Of a stretch of 64,000 bases of DNA, positions 1 through 8,325 are shown one piece after another. Where the stretch lies: positions 1-64,000 of the forward strand of contig CANMQI010000021.1 of the NCBI GenBank assembly GCA_947499955.1, read 5' to 3'. The notes beneath the pieces were generated by a model that saw only the letters and a program-made list of their open reading frames with translations, did no database searches and was not told where the DNA came from. Origin of the DNA: an uncultured Granulosicoccus sp. Lineage in GTDB: Bacteria > Pseudomonadota > Gammaproteobacteria > Granulosicoccales > Granulosicoccaceae. The first letter of the stretch is position 1. Every line of letters starts with the position of its first letter. The translations under genes were made by a program, and so were the position numbers.

Positions 1-77
1 GTAGCAGTAGCAGTAGCAGTAGCAGTAGCAGTAGCAGTAGCAGTAGCAGTAGCAGTAGCAGTAGCAGTAGCAGTAGC
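1..77. repeat. GTAGCA hexanucleotide tandem repeat (about 12.8 copies)
   Basis: The first 77 bases are an uninterrupted run of the 6-mer GTAGCA, and the run probably continues left of the window. Because the unit is six bases, copy-number change would not shift a reading frame. On the + strand one frame reads alternating AGC/AGT, which is poly-serine. A second reads Val-Ala and the third hits TAG at once. Confidence 0.97.
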
Positions 78-182
78 CTGGCCGCAACAGCAATCTTCAG
101 TCCGCTAGTGCTTGAGGCTTCTGCAAGGGCGGAAATTCGGAGCAGTTTCTCATCACTGAAACCAGCTCGATTCAGTCGATGA
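3..182 (+). CDS. Possible C-terminal end of a poly-Ser protein entering from the left (partial)
   Basis: The AGC/AGT frame of the repeat stays open after the repeat ends. It continues for about 34 more codons (beginning Leu-Ala-Ala-Thr-Ala and ending Ala-Arg-Phe-Ser-Arg) to a TGA at 180-182. This would be the tail of a gene starting outside the window, running convergent with hutI and overlapping its 3' end by a few bases. No domain is recognisable. An open frame of 60 codons across a simple repeat can arise by chance, so this is only a possibility. Confidence 0.25.
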   Translation, partial: SSSSSSSSSSSSSSSSSSSSSSSSSLAATAIFSPLVLEASARAEIRSSFSSLKPARFSR

Positions 183-1368
183 CATCGGAAAACAGGCGCT
201 GATACAGCTTGTTGGTGCCGACTCGATAGGACAGCTCGGCAGGGTGTTCGACATCCCAGATAGCCAGATCAGCCCGCATGCCCTGGCGGATGCGGCCGGT
301 ATCTGTCAGGCCCAGGGCCGCGGCGGCATGACAGGTCACGCCAGCCAGCGCCTCGGCAGGCGTCATGCGAAACAGGGTGCAGGCCATGTTCATCATCAGC
401 AACAGTGAGGTCACGGGAGAGGTGCCGGGGTTGCAGTCGGTAGCCAGAGCCATGGCTACCCCATGCTCACGAAACGCTTCGATCGGCGGTTGGCGGGTCT
501 CTCGCAGGGTATAGAAGGCGCCGGGCAACAGGACCGCTGTGGTACCCGACTCGGCCATCAGCCGGGCATCCTTCTCATCGGCGTATTCCACATGATCGGC
601 AGACAGGGCGCCATATCTTGCCGCCAGTGCCGTGCCACCGAGATGAGACAGTTGTTCGGCGTGCAGCTTTACCGGCAGTCCCAGTCGCGCCGCCTCATCG
701 AACACACGCGATATCTGTTCGGGGCTGAAGGCAATGCCTTCGCAAAATCCATCCACTGCATCCACCAGCGATTCATCGTGCGCAAGGCGCAGTGTCGGCA
801 GGCAAACCTCATCGATGTACGCGTCAGCGCGACCCTTGTACTCCGGTGGTACGGAGTGAGCGCCGAGAAAGCTGGTGCGGATACGTACGGTACGCAGGCT
901 TTCGATACGGCGCGCGGCGCGCAGCATGTTCAGTTCGGTGACGTCATCCAGACCATAACCGGACTTGATCTCGATGGTGGAAACCCCCTCTGCCAGCAAG
1001 GCATCCACTCGTGGCAGTGCCGACTCGACCAGTGCATCGACATCGGCGGCTCGGGTGGCGCTCATGGTGGACACGATTCCGCCTCCGGCGCGCGCGACCT
1101 CTTCGTAGCTGGCGCCTTCCAGTCGCATCTCGAATTCCTTCGCTCGGTGTCCGCCGTGCACGATATGGGTGTGGCAGTCGATGAGGGCAGGTGTCACCAG
1201 CCGGCCACCCAGGTCCTGCCGCTCGTGTCCCGCATACTGCTCGGGTAGCTCGTCTTCCGGGCCTGCCCATTGTATCCTGCCCTGATCGATGACGACGGTA
1301 CCGAGTTCCATCAGCCCATACGGACTGTCTGTATCGAGAGTGGCAAGGGTTGTGTTGGCAAGGCGCAT
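172..1368 (-). CDS. hutI: Imidazolonepropionase (histidine degradation)
   Basis: HutI hydrolyses 4-imidazolone-5-propionate to N-formimino-L-glutamate, the third step of cytoplasmic histidine degradation. The 398-residue product has the amidohydrolase fold: an N-terminal HTH metal motif near residues 66-68, the family segment [19 protein letters not shown], a later His in KLHAEQ, and a metal Asp in [11 protein letters not shown]. The frame is open to 1482, but I chose the ATG at 1368. It has a GGAAG Shine-Dalgarno six bases upstream and fits the family length of about 400. The more upstream ATGs fall before or inside the predicted promoter. It is transcribed divergently from the GntR/HutC gene. 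No other hut gene is in the window. Confidence 0.93.
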   Translation of the reverse strand: MRLANTTLATLDTDSPYGLMELGTVVIDQGRIQWAGPEDELPEQYAGHERQDLGGRLVTPALIDCHTHIVHGGHRAKEFEMRLEGASYEEVARAGGGIVSTMSATRAADVDALVESALPRVDALLAEGVSTIEIKSGYGLDDVTELNMLRAARRIESLRTVRIRTSFLGAHSVPPEYKGRADAYIDEVCLPTLRLAHDESLVDAVDGFCEGIAFSPEQISRVFDEAARLGLPVKLHAEQLSHLGGTALAARYGALSADHVEYADEKDARLMAESGTTAVLLPGAFYTLRETRQPPIEAFREHGVAMALATDCNPGTSPVTSLLLMMNMACTLFRMTPAEALAGVTCHAAAALGLTDTGRIRQGMRADLAIWDVEHPAELSYRVGTNKLYQRLFSDVID

Positions 1369-1405
1369 GCAGTTCTTCCGGCATCGATCCAGTTCGGTAG
1401 TTGCC

Positions 1406-1434
1406 AATATGTTCATACATATTGACTTTGTCAA
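1406..1434 (-). promoter_or_regulatory. hutI promoter with overlapping palindromic operator
   Basis: On the minus strand TTGACA (1429-1434) is followed after 17 bases by CATATT (1406-1411), a good sigma70-type pair for hutI. The perfect inverted repeat AATATGT-TCAT-ACATATT occupies 1406-1423, so it covers the -10 element. The same palindrome recurs at 3749-3764. Bases 1422-1434 (TTGAC-TTT-GTCAA) form a second small palindrome made by the opposed -35-like boxes. The likely ligand is the adjacent HutC-type regulator (inference). Confidence 0.7.
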
Positions 1435-1505
1435 GTCGTGCATGCCATGCTCATCGACAGAACAATGTGTCTGCTGCTGCACGCTAATCCAACAAGCGAA
1501 TCATC

Positions 1506-2210
1506 ATGAGAGTTGCCTCTATCAACGGTTGGCAGGACGTACAGGCCGAAGTGTTGCGGCGCTTGCACGAGCGGCTCTGGAAACCCGGCGATCTACTACC
1601 CAGCGAAGCCGACCTGGCAGCCGAATTCGGTTGTGCACGGACCACGGTCAACAGGGCCTTGCAGGCCATTGCCGATGAAGGCTTGCTGGAGCGCCGTCGC
1701 CGCGGAGGAACACGCGTTGTCGTCAACCCGGAACGTCGGGCAACCTTCAACATCCCGCTCATTCGCCTGGAGATCGAGCAGCTACAGCGAGAGTACGGCT
1801 ACCGGCTGTTGAAGCGTCGGCAGCAGCGTCCTTCAAAGGCTGTGCGTGAGCGCATGCTGGTGGATGCCGAGGCCAGTATTGTCAGTTTGCGTGCCCTGCA
1901 CACAGCCGATGAAAAGCCCTATGTGCTGGAAAAACGCTGGATCGATCTGGCGGTGGTGCCTGCAGCGGCCGATGCCGATTTCAGTGTGCAAAGCCCCAAT
2001 GAATGGCTGGTGGAGCATGTGCCTTTCAGTGGTGGGGATCTGGTCCTGTCCGCGCAATCGGCCAGTGACGAAGATGCCGAGGCCCTGAGTTGCGAGAAAG
2101 GCGCTGCGCTTTTCATGGCCGAGCGCCGCACGCGCAACACGCAGGATGCCACGATAACGGTAGTCCAGCTGGTCTACGCTCCCGGATACCGGATGGCTAT
2201 TGATCTGTAG
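1506..2210 (+). CDS. hutC: GntR-family (HutC subfamily) transcriptional regulator
   Basis: A 234-residue protein with a GntR winged helix-turn-helix at about residues 10-70 (LPSEADLAAEFGCARTTVNR, then LQAIADEGLLERRRRGGTRV). A UTRA ligand-binding domain fills about 85-230. HutC proteins repress histidine-utilisation genes and are released by urocanate. Divergent placement next to hutI and the shared palindromes at 1406-1423 and 3749-3764 support that role here. The ATG at 1506 has only a weak Shine-Dalgarno. The 3' end overlaps the convergent AraC gene by 14 bases. The ligand is inferred; the fold is clear. Confidence 0.88.
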   Translation: MRVASINGWQDVQAEVLRRLHERLWKPGDLLPSEADLAAEFGCARTTVNRALQAIADEGLLERRRRGGTRVVVNPERRATFNIPLIRLEIEQLQREYGYRLLKRRQQRPSKAVRERMLVDAEASIVSLRALHTADEKPYVLEKRWIDLAVVPAAADADFSVQSPNEWLVEHVPFSGGDLVLSAQSASDEDAEALSCEKGAALFMAERRTRNTQDATITVVQLVYAPGYRMAIDL

Positions 2211-3033
2211 CGTCGCGTTTGCGAGCCAGCCATTCCTGCGGCGGTATGCCGATGTGGCGGGTAAATACACGTGTAAAGGCAGACTGGCTGCCATAGCCCA
2301 CCGCCTCGGCAATCCGTTCGATACGGCGCCCCTTGAGCAACAGGGAGCAGGCCACCCCGATACGCCAGTGGGTCAGATAGTTCAAAGGGGTCATGCCTGT
2401 CTTGTCCTTGAAGCGTGATGCGAAGCGGGCGCGCGACAGGGCCGCCAGCTGCGCCAGCTCTTCCAGTGTCCAGGGGTAATCGGGTCTGTCGTGCATGGCC
2501 TTGATGGGTTTGTGCAGGCGCTCATCACTCAGGCCGGCCAGAATGCCGGCATGAAGGCCGCCGGTGGCGATGATATGCCGCAACAACAGCACCAGCAGGT
2601 ATTCGGTCAACCGGTCCATGGCCGCCTGTTGACCGCTGTCTGGCTGTTCGGCTTCCTCGAACAGCATCTGCAGTGTGGAGGCCAGGCGGGGCAAGGCCGC
2701 CATTTCGATATGCAGGGTAGGGGGCAGGGCCACGATCAGCGGGTTGTTGAGCTCACTGCCCAGGTCGATTGCCGCACAGACCAGATCGGTGCCGCTACCT
2801 TGTACCGGTTGCAGACGATGATCCATGGGTCGCGCATTGAGAAGCAGGCAAGGCTGGTCGTAGGTGGTGGAGGTGCCTGTGCTGGTGATCAATTGCACGG
2901 CACCGGCACGCAACACATGCAGATGCCCATGTCTTGCGTTGGCGGCGAAGCTCGAGCTCTCAAGCAGGTTACCGGTGAAGAACACGCTGGCGGTGGGCGT
3001 GAAGTGGCTGAACAGCGAAGACAGGTGATCCAT
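2197..3033 (-). CDS. AraC-family regulator, RclR-like (cupin_6 plus HTH_18)
   Basis: The 278-residue product has an N-terminal cupin-type sensor domain (about 1-170) and a C-terminal AraC double helix-turn-helix (about 185-275, with LAQLAALSRARFASRFKDKT and IAEAVGYGSQSAFTRVF). Its divergent neighbour is a DUF417/RclC-like membrane protein. This matches the E. coli rclR-rclC arrangement for reactive-chlorine stress. RclR senses oxidants through two cysteines. Here a Cys at about residue 86 sits in the equivalent of the second, but the N-terminal one is not evident, although Cys62 is nearby. The sensing chemistry may therefore differ. It probably regulates the divergent gene through the CGATAC repeats between them. 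Confidence 0.82.
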   Translation of the reverse strand: MDHLSSLFSHFTPTASVFFTGNLLESSSFAANARHGHLHVLRAGAVQLITSTGTSTTYDQPCLLLNARPMDHRLQPVQGSGTDLVCAAIDLGSELNNPLIVALPPTLHIEMAALPRLASTLQMLFEEAEQPDSGQQAAMDRLTEYLLVLLLRHIIATGGLHAGILAGLSDERLHKPIKAMHDRPDYPWTLEELAQLAALSRARFASRFKDKTGMTPLNYLTHWRIGVACSLLLKGRRIERIAEAVGYGSQSAFTRVFTRHIGIPPQEWLARKRDATDQ

Positions 3034-3034
3034 A

Positions 3035-3087
3035 CGATACTAACGGTCAATAGCAGGGCACTATTGTATACCGATACAGGGCGATAC
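3035..3087. promoter_or_regulatory. Intergenic CGATAC direct repeats, possible AraC-type sites
   Basis: CGATAC occurs at 3035-3040, 3072-3077 and 3082-3087. The last two are spaced exactly 10 bases, one helical turn, as is common for AraC-family half-sites. A 6-bp inverted repeat (CAATAG at 3048-3053, CTATTG at 3061-3066) lies between them. Function as an operator for the divergent pair is inferred. Confidence 0.35.
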
Positions 3088-3137
3088 TCATCCTGCTTTC
3101 ACGCAATAGCGCGTCAATCAACAGGATCAATCAACTC

Positions 3138-3653
3138 ATGACCACACACACAACCACGCTAGACACTCGTCATTCAGCCAATCAGTCCACCGCATCCCAC
3201 ACTGCCGGCCTGGGTGCCACCCTTGCTCGTACCGGTGATCTGGCCACTCGCTATTCGGTGGTGCTGGTGCTGCTCTGGATTGGTGCCATGAAGTTCACCG
3301 CCTACGAAGCCACTGCCATCGAAGGTCTGGTTGCCTCCAGTCCACTGGTGTCCTGGTTGTATGGCATCCTCAGTGTCCAGGCAACGTCCAACCTGATTGG
3401 CACCGTCGAGATACTCACGGCCCTTGCACTGATAGTGGGCGCTCGTCAGCGTGCCATCGCCATACTCGGATCACTGGCCGCCATGGGTACTTTCCTGGTG
3501 ACTCTGAGCTTTCTGTTCACGGCTCCCGGTTGGGAGGCGAGTCTGGGTGGGTTTCCAGCGCTGTCGGTTGTTCCAGGCCAGTTTCTGCTGAAGGATGTGG
3601 TTCTGCTGGCAGTCTCCGTATCGCTGCTGGGCAAGGCCTTGCAACAGGATTGA
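3138..3653 (+). CDS. DUF417 / RclC-YkgB-like inner-membrane protein
   Basis: A 171-residue membrane protein of the DUF417 family. After a polar Thr/Ser-rich N-terminus come about four hydrophobic segments, with the family-typical LLWIGAMKFTAYEA near residue 45, a GTVEILTALALIVGARQR segment, and a PGQFLLKDVVLLAVS segment near the end. E. coli RclC belongs to this family and is induced by reactive chlorine with RclA and RclB, but its biochemistry is not settled. The divergent AraC gene is RclR-like, so oxidant-inducible expression is plausible. No RclA reductase or RclB is in the window. Confidence 0.85.
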   Translation: MTTHTTTLDTRHSANQSTASHTAGLGATLARTGDLATRYSVVLVLLWIGAMKFTAYEATAIEGLVASSPLVSWLYGILSVQATSNLIGTVEILTALALIVGARQRAIAILGSLAAMGTFLVTLSFLFTAPGWEASLGGFPALSVVPGQFLLKDVVLLAVSVSLLGKALQQD

Positions 3654-3748
3654 ACCCTCGTATTTACCGGTTTTAACAGGCGATAAAGGGTCTGCCGCTG
3701 TTGGCAGATCCTTGTCGACAGCTTTGACTGGTATGGAATTTCACCGTG

Positions 3749-3764
3749 ATATGTCCATACATAT
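3749..3764. promoter_or_regulatory. Second copy of the HutC-type operator, upstream of the TRAP operon
   Basis: ATATGT-CCAT-ACATAT is a perfect 6-bp inverted repeat with a 4-base centre. It matches the hutI site (ATATGT-TCAT-ACATAT) at 15 of 16 positions. It lies about 40 bases upstream of the dctP start codon, so the hutI regulator probably also controls this transporter. Confidence 0.65.
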
Positions 3765-3805
3765 GTGGTATATAAAAGGTGGATTCAGCAAGGTTCAGGA
3801 GCATC

Positions 3806-4900
3806 ATGAAAAGACGGCAATTCGTAAAGGCAAGTCTGATGGGCGCTGCGGCGACATCTACAGTGGGCATCACGGCACCGCTCATCGCACAGGATGTACG
3901 CAAGTGGAAACTGGTCACGGCGTGGCCCAAGAATCTACCCGGGCCGGGTGTTGCAGCGCAGATGCTGGCTGATCGCATCACGGCATTATCCGGTGGACGT
4001 ATCGAAGTCAAACTGTACGCCGCCGGCGAACTGGTTCCCGGAAACGGTGTTTTCGATGCCGTGTCCGAAGGTACTGCCGAGCTCTACCACGCCGTACCCG
4101 CCTATTGGGGTTCCAAGTCCAAGGGCATTCTGTTGTTCGGCTCCCAACCCTTCGGTCTGCGTGCCGATGAGCAGTTCGGTTGGCTGGCTCATGGTGGTGG
4201 TCAGGAGCTGTATGACGAGATGTATGGCCGCTTCGATATCAAGCCGTTTCTATGTGGCAATTCAGGGCCGCAATGGGCTGGCTGGTTTCGCGAGGAAATC
4301 AATTCGGCTGAAGATCTGAAAGGCCTGAAATACCGCACGACGGGGCTGGCCTCCGAGATGGCGACCAAGCTGGGTATGGCTGCACAGGCCATGGGGGGTG
4401 GGGACATGTTCCAGGCACTGCAGACCGGCGCGCTGGATGCCGGTGAATTCATCGGACCCTGGACCGATTCGGCGCTCGGCTTCTATCAGGTTGCGAAGAA
4501 CTACTACTGGCCCGGTGTCGGCGAACCGGCCTCGGCGGAAGAATGCGGTGTCAATGCCGAGGTGTACAACGAGTTGCCGGAAGATCTCAAGCAGGTGGTC
4601 GATTTTGCCTGTCAGAGTCTGTACAACCCGGTCTGGACCGAATACACGACCAAGCATGCACAGTCATTGCAGACCATGGTTGCCGAGCACGGCGTGCAGG
4701 TACGACGTTTGCCGGATGACGTCATTACCGCCATGGGAGCGGCAGCCGCCGAAGTCATCGACGAGCTGCGACAGGATGATGATGAGCTGGTCAAGCGCAT
4801 CACCGAAAGCTATCTGGCCTATCGGGACCTGGTCGGTGGCTACATGAGCTACGCGGACAACGGGCAGATGAACGCCCGTGCTGCCATCATGGGTTACTGA
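3806..4900 (+). CDS. TRAP transporter substrate-binding protein (TakP-like), Tat-exported
   Basis: The 364-residue DctP-family periplasmic receptor starts at ATG 3806 behind an AGGA Shine-Dalgarno. Its N-terminus KRRQFVKAS is a twin-arginine signal, so export of the folded protein by Tat is likely. The mature part opens with WKLVTAWPKNLPGPG and contains the central segment GLKYRTTGLASEM, like the TakP subgroup known to bind 2-oxo acids with a metal ion. It delivers ligand to the DctQ and DctM subunits downstream. The shared operator with hutI suggests the ligand is related to histidine catabolism, for example urocanate or another imidazole acid. That is inference; by family a 2-oxo acid is the alternative. 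Confidence 0.88.
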   Translation: MKRRQFVKASLMGAAATSTVGITAPLIAQDVRKWKLVTAWPKNLPGPGVAAQMLADRITALSGGRIEVKLYAAGELVPGNGVFDAVSEGTAELYHAVPAYWGSKSKGILLFGSQPFGLRADEQFGWLAHGGGQELYDEMYGRFDIKPFLCGNSGPQWAGWFREEINSAEDLKGLKYRTTGLASEMATKLGMAAQAMGGGDMFQALQTGALDAGEFIGPWTDSALGFYQVAKNYYWPGVGEPASAEECGVNAEVYNELPEDLKQVVDFACQSLYNPVWTEYTTKHAQSLQTMVAEHGVQVRRLPDDVITAMGAAAAEVIDELRQDDDELVKRITESYLAYRDLVGGYMSYADNGQMNARAAIMGY

Positions 4901-5012
4901 CCGGTACCAGACTAGTCGTATTGCCGTGAACGCCGGCGGGCGGATGACAGTGACCACTCCGCTCTGCCGGTTCCTACCAACCCATTTCAGTTTCCTTCCG
5001 GGTGCGCGCTCG

Positions 5013-5513
5013 ATGCAGCAGATAGCCGACTTTCTCGATGCCATCAACAAGAGCATCGCCAGCGTCGTTCGATGGCTGGTTCTGCTCATGGTGCTGGTAC
5101 AGTTCGGCATTGTCGTAGGGCGATATGTATTCGGCGTCAACAGCATTGCCGTGCAGGAGAGCGTGCTGTACATGCATGCCACGCTGTTCATGCTGGCAGC
5201 GGGTTACACCCTGCTGGTGGACAAGCACGTGCGCGTGGATGTGTTCTACGCAAAGCTGGGCCCGCAGGCTCGTCGCCGCATCGACATCTTCGGGCATGTC
5301 GTGTTTCTCATACCTACCATGCTTGCATTGATCTACTGGTCATGGCCATCGGTCGTCAATGCCTGGAAGATTCTGGAGGGCCCCATTTCGGTGGGAGGCA
5401 TCAAGGCGGTATTTCTGATGAAGTCGCTCATACCGGCCTTCTGCATCCTGGTTCTGCTGCAGTCTGTGGCCCTGCTGGTGCGGTTGTTCACGGGCGTGAA
5501 CAGCGATGACTGA
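5013..5513 (+). CDS. TRAP transporter small permease subunit (DctQ)
   Basis: About 166 residues from ATG 5013 (start MQQIADFLDAINKS), giving the usual four transmembrane segments, including RWLVLLMVLVQFGIVVGRY and the later LMKSLIPAFCILVLL. The conserved DctQ segment with ESVLYMHATLFMLAAGYTL and DKHVRVDVFY is present. The frame is open further upstream to 4878, but that extension is polar and overlaps dctP, so the internal start is preferred although its Shine-Dalgarno is weak. The 3' end overlaps dctM by 8 bases, indicating translational coupling. Confidence 0.85.
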   Translation: MQQIADFLDAINKSIASVVRWLVLLMVLVQFGIVVGRYVFGVNSIAVQESVLYMHATLFMLAAGYTLLVDKHVRVDVFYAKLGPQARRRIDIFGHVVFLIPTMLALIYWSWPSVVNAWKILEGPISVGGIKAVFLMKSLIPAFCILVLLQSVALLVRLFTGVNSDD

Positions 5514-7056
5514 GTACCTGGATGTTCTGATGTTCGCAGCCCTGATGGGCGCGATCCTGCTGGGTTTTCCGGTGGCCTTCAGTATCGGCGGGGTAGCCAT
5601 CGTTTTCGCCTACCTGGGCTGGGCGCTGGATATCATGGATATCTCCTTGCTGGGCGCGACCAGTCAGCGCATCTTCGGCTTGCTGAGCAATTCGGTGCTC
5701 ATTGCCATTCCCTTGTTCGTGTTGATGGGCGCGGTGCTGGAGAAGAGCCGGATTGCCGAAGAATTGCTCGATACCATGGGCCGTCTGTTCGGGCAGCTAC
5801 GCGGTGGGCTGGGCATTTCAGTCGTACTTGTCGGGACCTTGCTCGCAGCGTCAACCGGCATTGTCGGTGCGACAGTGGTCGCCATGGGAATGATCGCACT
5901 GCCCACCATGCTGCGCGCCGGCTACAACCCGCGCGTGGCATCCGGTATTGTCTGCACCGCCGGTACGCTGGGGCAGATCATCCCGCCGTCCACCTTGTTG
6001 ATCATACTGGCGGACGTCATGTCCAATGCCTATCAGCAGGCGCAGTATGAACAGGGAAAATTCTCGGTAGAAGCCCTGTCGGTTGGTCAATTCTTTGCCG
6101 CCGCCATCGTGCCCGGACTGATCCTGGTGGTGCTGTATCTGTTGTACATCCTGCTGCGCGGCATGCTCCGTCCGCAGGACATGCCACCGGCGCCGGCGGA
6201 TCTTGCCAGACCTTCGCGGCGTGAAGTGCTGGGGGCGATCGTGCCACCGGTGCTGCTGATCGTGACGGTTCTGGGCGCCATTCTGGGCGGGGTGGCCACA
6301 CCGACAGAGGCGGCATCCGTCGGTGCAGTCGGCGCACTGCTGATGGCCGGTTTGCGTGTCGGGCAGTACACGGGGCTTATCCTGACCGGCGCCGCGGCAC
6401 TGATCGTGCTGGGTATCATGGCTGGCATATTCCCCGTGCGTCTGCAGCGCAATGATCTGGATACGCTGGCACTCTCGGCCGGCGGTATCTATATCGGACT
6501 GACCCTCGTTGCGGCTCTGGCCATGCTGGCGGCACTGCGCAGCACCTTCCGGCAACGCATCATCCATGAGGCCGTCAGTTCGACCATGACCATGACGGCG
6601 ATGATCTTCGCCACCATACTGGCGGCCGGCATCTTTTCGCTGGTGTTTGTCGGTCTGGGCGGAGAGGAGCGGGTGGCCGGTATTCTCGCCGATATGCCGG
6701 GCGGCGCCACCGGCGCCTTGCTGTTCTGTCTGGCCTTTGTCTTCGTGCTGGGCTTCTTCCTCGACTTCGTCGAGATATCGGTCATCGTGCTGCCGCTGAT
6801 CGTGCCGCCCCTGATCCTGATGGGACATGATCCGGTCTGGCTGGGCATTCTGCTGGCCATCAATCTGCAGACCAGCTTTCTGACACCGCCCTTCGGCTTC
6901 TCGCTGTTCTATCTGCGCGGCGCTGCTCCCAAGGAGGTTACTACCGGTCAGATCTATGCCGGTGTGGTGCCTTTCATCGGTCTGCAGCTCATCGGCATAC
7001 TGATTGTCTGGCTGGTGCCGGGTGTCTCCACCTGGCTGCCTGACGTCCTGTTCTAG
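5506..7056 (+). CDS. TRAP transporter large permease subunit (DctM)
   Basis: The 516-residue integral membrane subunit carries out sodium-coupled transport with DctQ. It shows the DctM segments SVVLVGTLLAASTGIVGATV, GTLGQIIPPSTLLIILAD and, near the C-terminus, LGILLAINLQTSFLTPPFGF. It is about 80 residues longer than the common 430-residue form because of an extra hydrophobic stretch in the middle (about residues 280-345), as in TakM-type permeases. It ends the operon and is followed immediately by a strong hairpin. Confidence 0.92.
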   Translation: MTEYLDVLMFAALMGAILLGFPVAFSIGGVAIVFAYLGWALDIMDISLLGATSQRIFGLLSNSVLIAIPLFVLMGAVLEKSRIAEELLDTMGRLFGQLRGGLGISVVLVGTLLAASTGIVGATVVAMGMIALPTMLRAGYNPRVASGIVCTAGTLGQIIPPSTLLIILADVMSNAYQQAQYEQGKFSVEALSVGQFFAAAIVPGLILVVLYLLYILLRGMLRPQDMPPAPADLARPSRREVLGAIVPPVLLIVTVLGAILGGVATPTEAASVGAVGALLMAGLRVGQYTGLILTGAAALIVLGIMAGIFPVRLQRNDLDTLALSAGGIYIGLTLVAALAMLAALRSTFRQRIIHEAVSSTMTMTAMIFATILAAGIFSLVFVGLGGEERVAGILADMPGGATGALLFCLAFVFVLGFFLDFVEISVIVLPLIVPPLILMGHDPVWLGILLAINLQTSFLTPPFGFSLFYLRGAAPKEVTTGQIYAGVVPFIGLQLIGILIVWLVPGVSTWLPDVLF

Positions 7057-7083
7057 CCCGGACCATTCAGCAATGGTCCGGGC
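7056..7083. terminator. 12-bp perfect hairpin between convergent dctM and the LLM gene
   Basis: GCCCGGACCATT (7056-7067), loop CAGC, AATGGTCCGGGC (7072-7083) form a perfect 12-bp stem that includes the last base of the dctM stop codon. There is no T-run after it, so it may act as an RNA 3'-end stabiliser or a weak bidirectional terminator. Confidence 0.65.
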
Positions 7084-7134
7084 CAGTCTGACACTGTCGT
7101 GTCGGCACTGACGATCAGCCACCAGCAGCTGGCA

Positions 7135-8118
7135 TCAGATATCGATACCCGCCAGCAGCTCGAGTGAGTGCAGACGTGCCGTGCGATCGAATATCGGCAT
7201 GCTGATCATCAGCTCGTCAGCCTGAGTGCGTTGCTTGAACTGCTCCAGCCCGGCCTTCACGGTGTCGGGCGAGCCGACGAAGGCACAGGAGAGCATATGG
7301 CTGACCTGCGCCTTTTCCGCCGCATTCCAGAATGACTCGATATCATCGATCGGTGCCGGCATCAGCCCACGGCGTCCACGCATCATGCCGATGAACATCT
7401 GCTGCAGTGTCGTGTACAGATAACGAGCCTCGTCATCGGTATCTGCCACGATCACGTTGATGCACGGAACGGCGTGCGGAGCTTGCAGTTGCTCGGAAGG
7501 CTGAAATCGCTCGCGGTACGCTGCCAGCGCACTGTCCAGAGCATCCGGTGCAAAGTGTGAGGCAAAGGCATAGGGCAGTCCGAGTTGCGCACCCAGCTGT
7601 GCGCCGAACAGGCTGGAACCGAGCATCCACATGGGCACTTTCAGTCCGGCGCCAGGCACCGCACGAATGGGTTGATTGGGCGTTGCCTCATCCAGCAGTC
7701 GCTGCAACTCCTGTACATCCTGAGGAAAGCGTTCGGCGGCGGCGTGCAGGTCTCGTCGCATGGCCTGAGCGGTCAATTGATCAGTTCCTGGCGCACGTCC
7801 CAGGCCCAGGTCGATGCGGCCCGGGTACAACGATTCCAGTGTGCCGAACTGTTCGGCTATCTGCAACGGTGAGTGGTTGGGCAACATGATGCCGCCGGAG
7901 CCAACACGAATGGTTGAGGTTCCCCCTGCCAGATAGCCGATGACAACCGAGGTAGCCGCACTCGAGATGCCCACCATGTTGTGGTGTTCCGCCACCCAGA
8001 AGCGCTTGTAGCCGAGCTTCTCGGCGTGACGCGCAAAGTCGAGCGCTTCCGGCAGAGCGTCGGCTGGCGTATTGCCTTCTCGTACATGAACCAGGTCGAG
8101 TACGGATAGAGTCGTCAT
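7135..8118 (-). CDS. LLM-class (luciferase-like) flavin-dependent oxidoreductase
   Basis: A 327-residue cytoplasmic TIM-barrel flavoprotein of the bacterial-luciferase superfamily, group-1 (YhbW-like) type. Diagnostic segments are [20 protein letters not shown], the HHN triad at about residue 46, [20 protein letters not shown], and [17 protein letters not shown]. Such proteins use FMNH2 or F420-type cofactors to oxidise small substrates, and the sequence does not reveal this one's substrate. The start ATG has an AGGAG six bases upstream. It is monocistronic and convergent with the TRAP operon. Confidence 0.9.
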   Translation of the reverse strand: MTTLSVLDLVHVREGNTPADALPEALDFARHAEKLGYKRFWVAEHHNMVGISSAATSVVIGYLAGGTSTIRVGSGGIMLPNHSPLQIAEQFGTLESLYPGRIDLGLGRAPGTDQLTAQAMRRDLHAAAERFPQDVQELQRLLDEATPNQPIRAVPGAGLKVPMWMLGSSLFGAQLGAQLGLPYAFASHFAPDALDSALAAYRERFQPSEQLQAPHAVPCINVIVADTDDEARYLYTTLQQMFIGMMRGRRGLMPAPIDDIESFWNAAEKAQVSHMLSCAFVGSPDTVKAGLEQFKQRTQADELMISMPIFDRTARLHSLELLAGIDI

Positions 8119-8325
8119 CTAGGTCTCCTGCGACAGCGCCAAACAGGCGTTGGGCAATATTGTCTGTGATTCAAAGAACCGGAATATGGGGAGTCTCGGC
8201 GAATTACCAATGACAGTGCACAAATCGCGTGCTTCGCGCACTGGCCCAGTGCATACTCCTCATCTGGACGACACAAAAATGTATTGTTACTTTGATAATG
8301 AGTACACGTTCATGAGGTAAATACT

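Noticed and set aside
1-77. CRISPR array
   Set aside because: The repeat unit is six bases with no spacers; it is a simple tandem repeat.
463-1248. 261-codon frame opposite hutI
   Set aside because: No domain, no ribosome site, and full overlap with a well conserved enzyme gene.
1369-1482. Longer hutI with start at 1416 or 1482
   Set aside because: Those starts fall at or before the predicted promoter and operator and lack a ribosome site, while ATG 1368 has GGAAG at the right distance.
5851-7122. 423-codon open frame antisense to dctM
   Set aside because: Composition is dominated by Gln, His, Asp and Arg, typical of an antisense shadow of a membrane protein gene; no ribosome site and no fold, while dctM is clearly coding.
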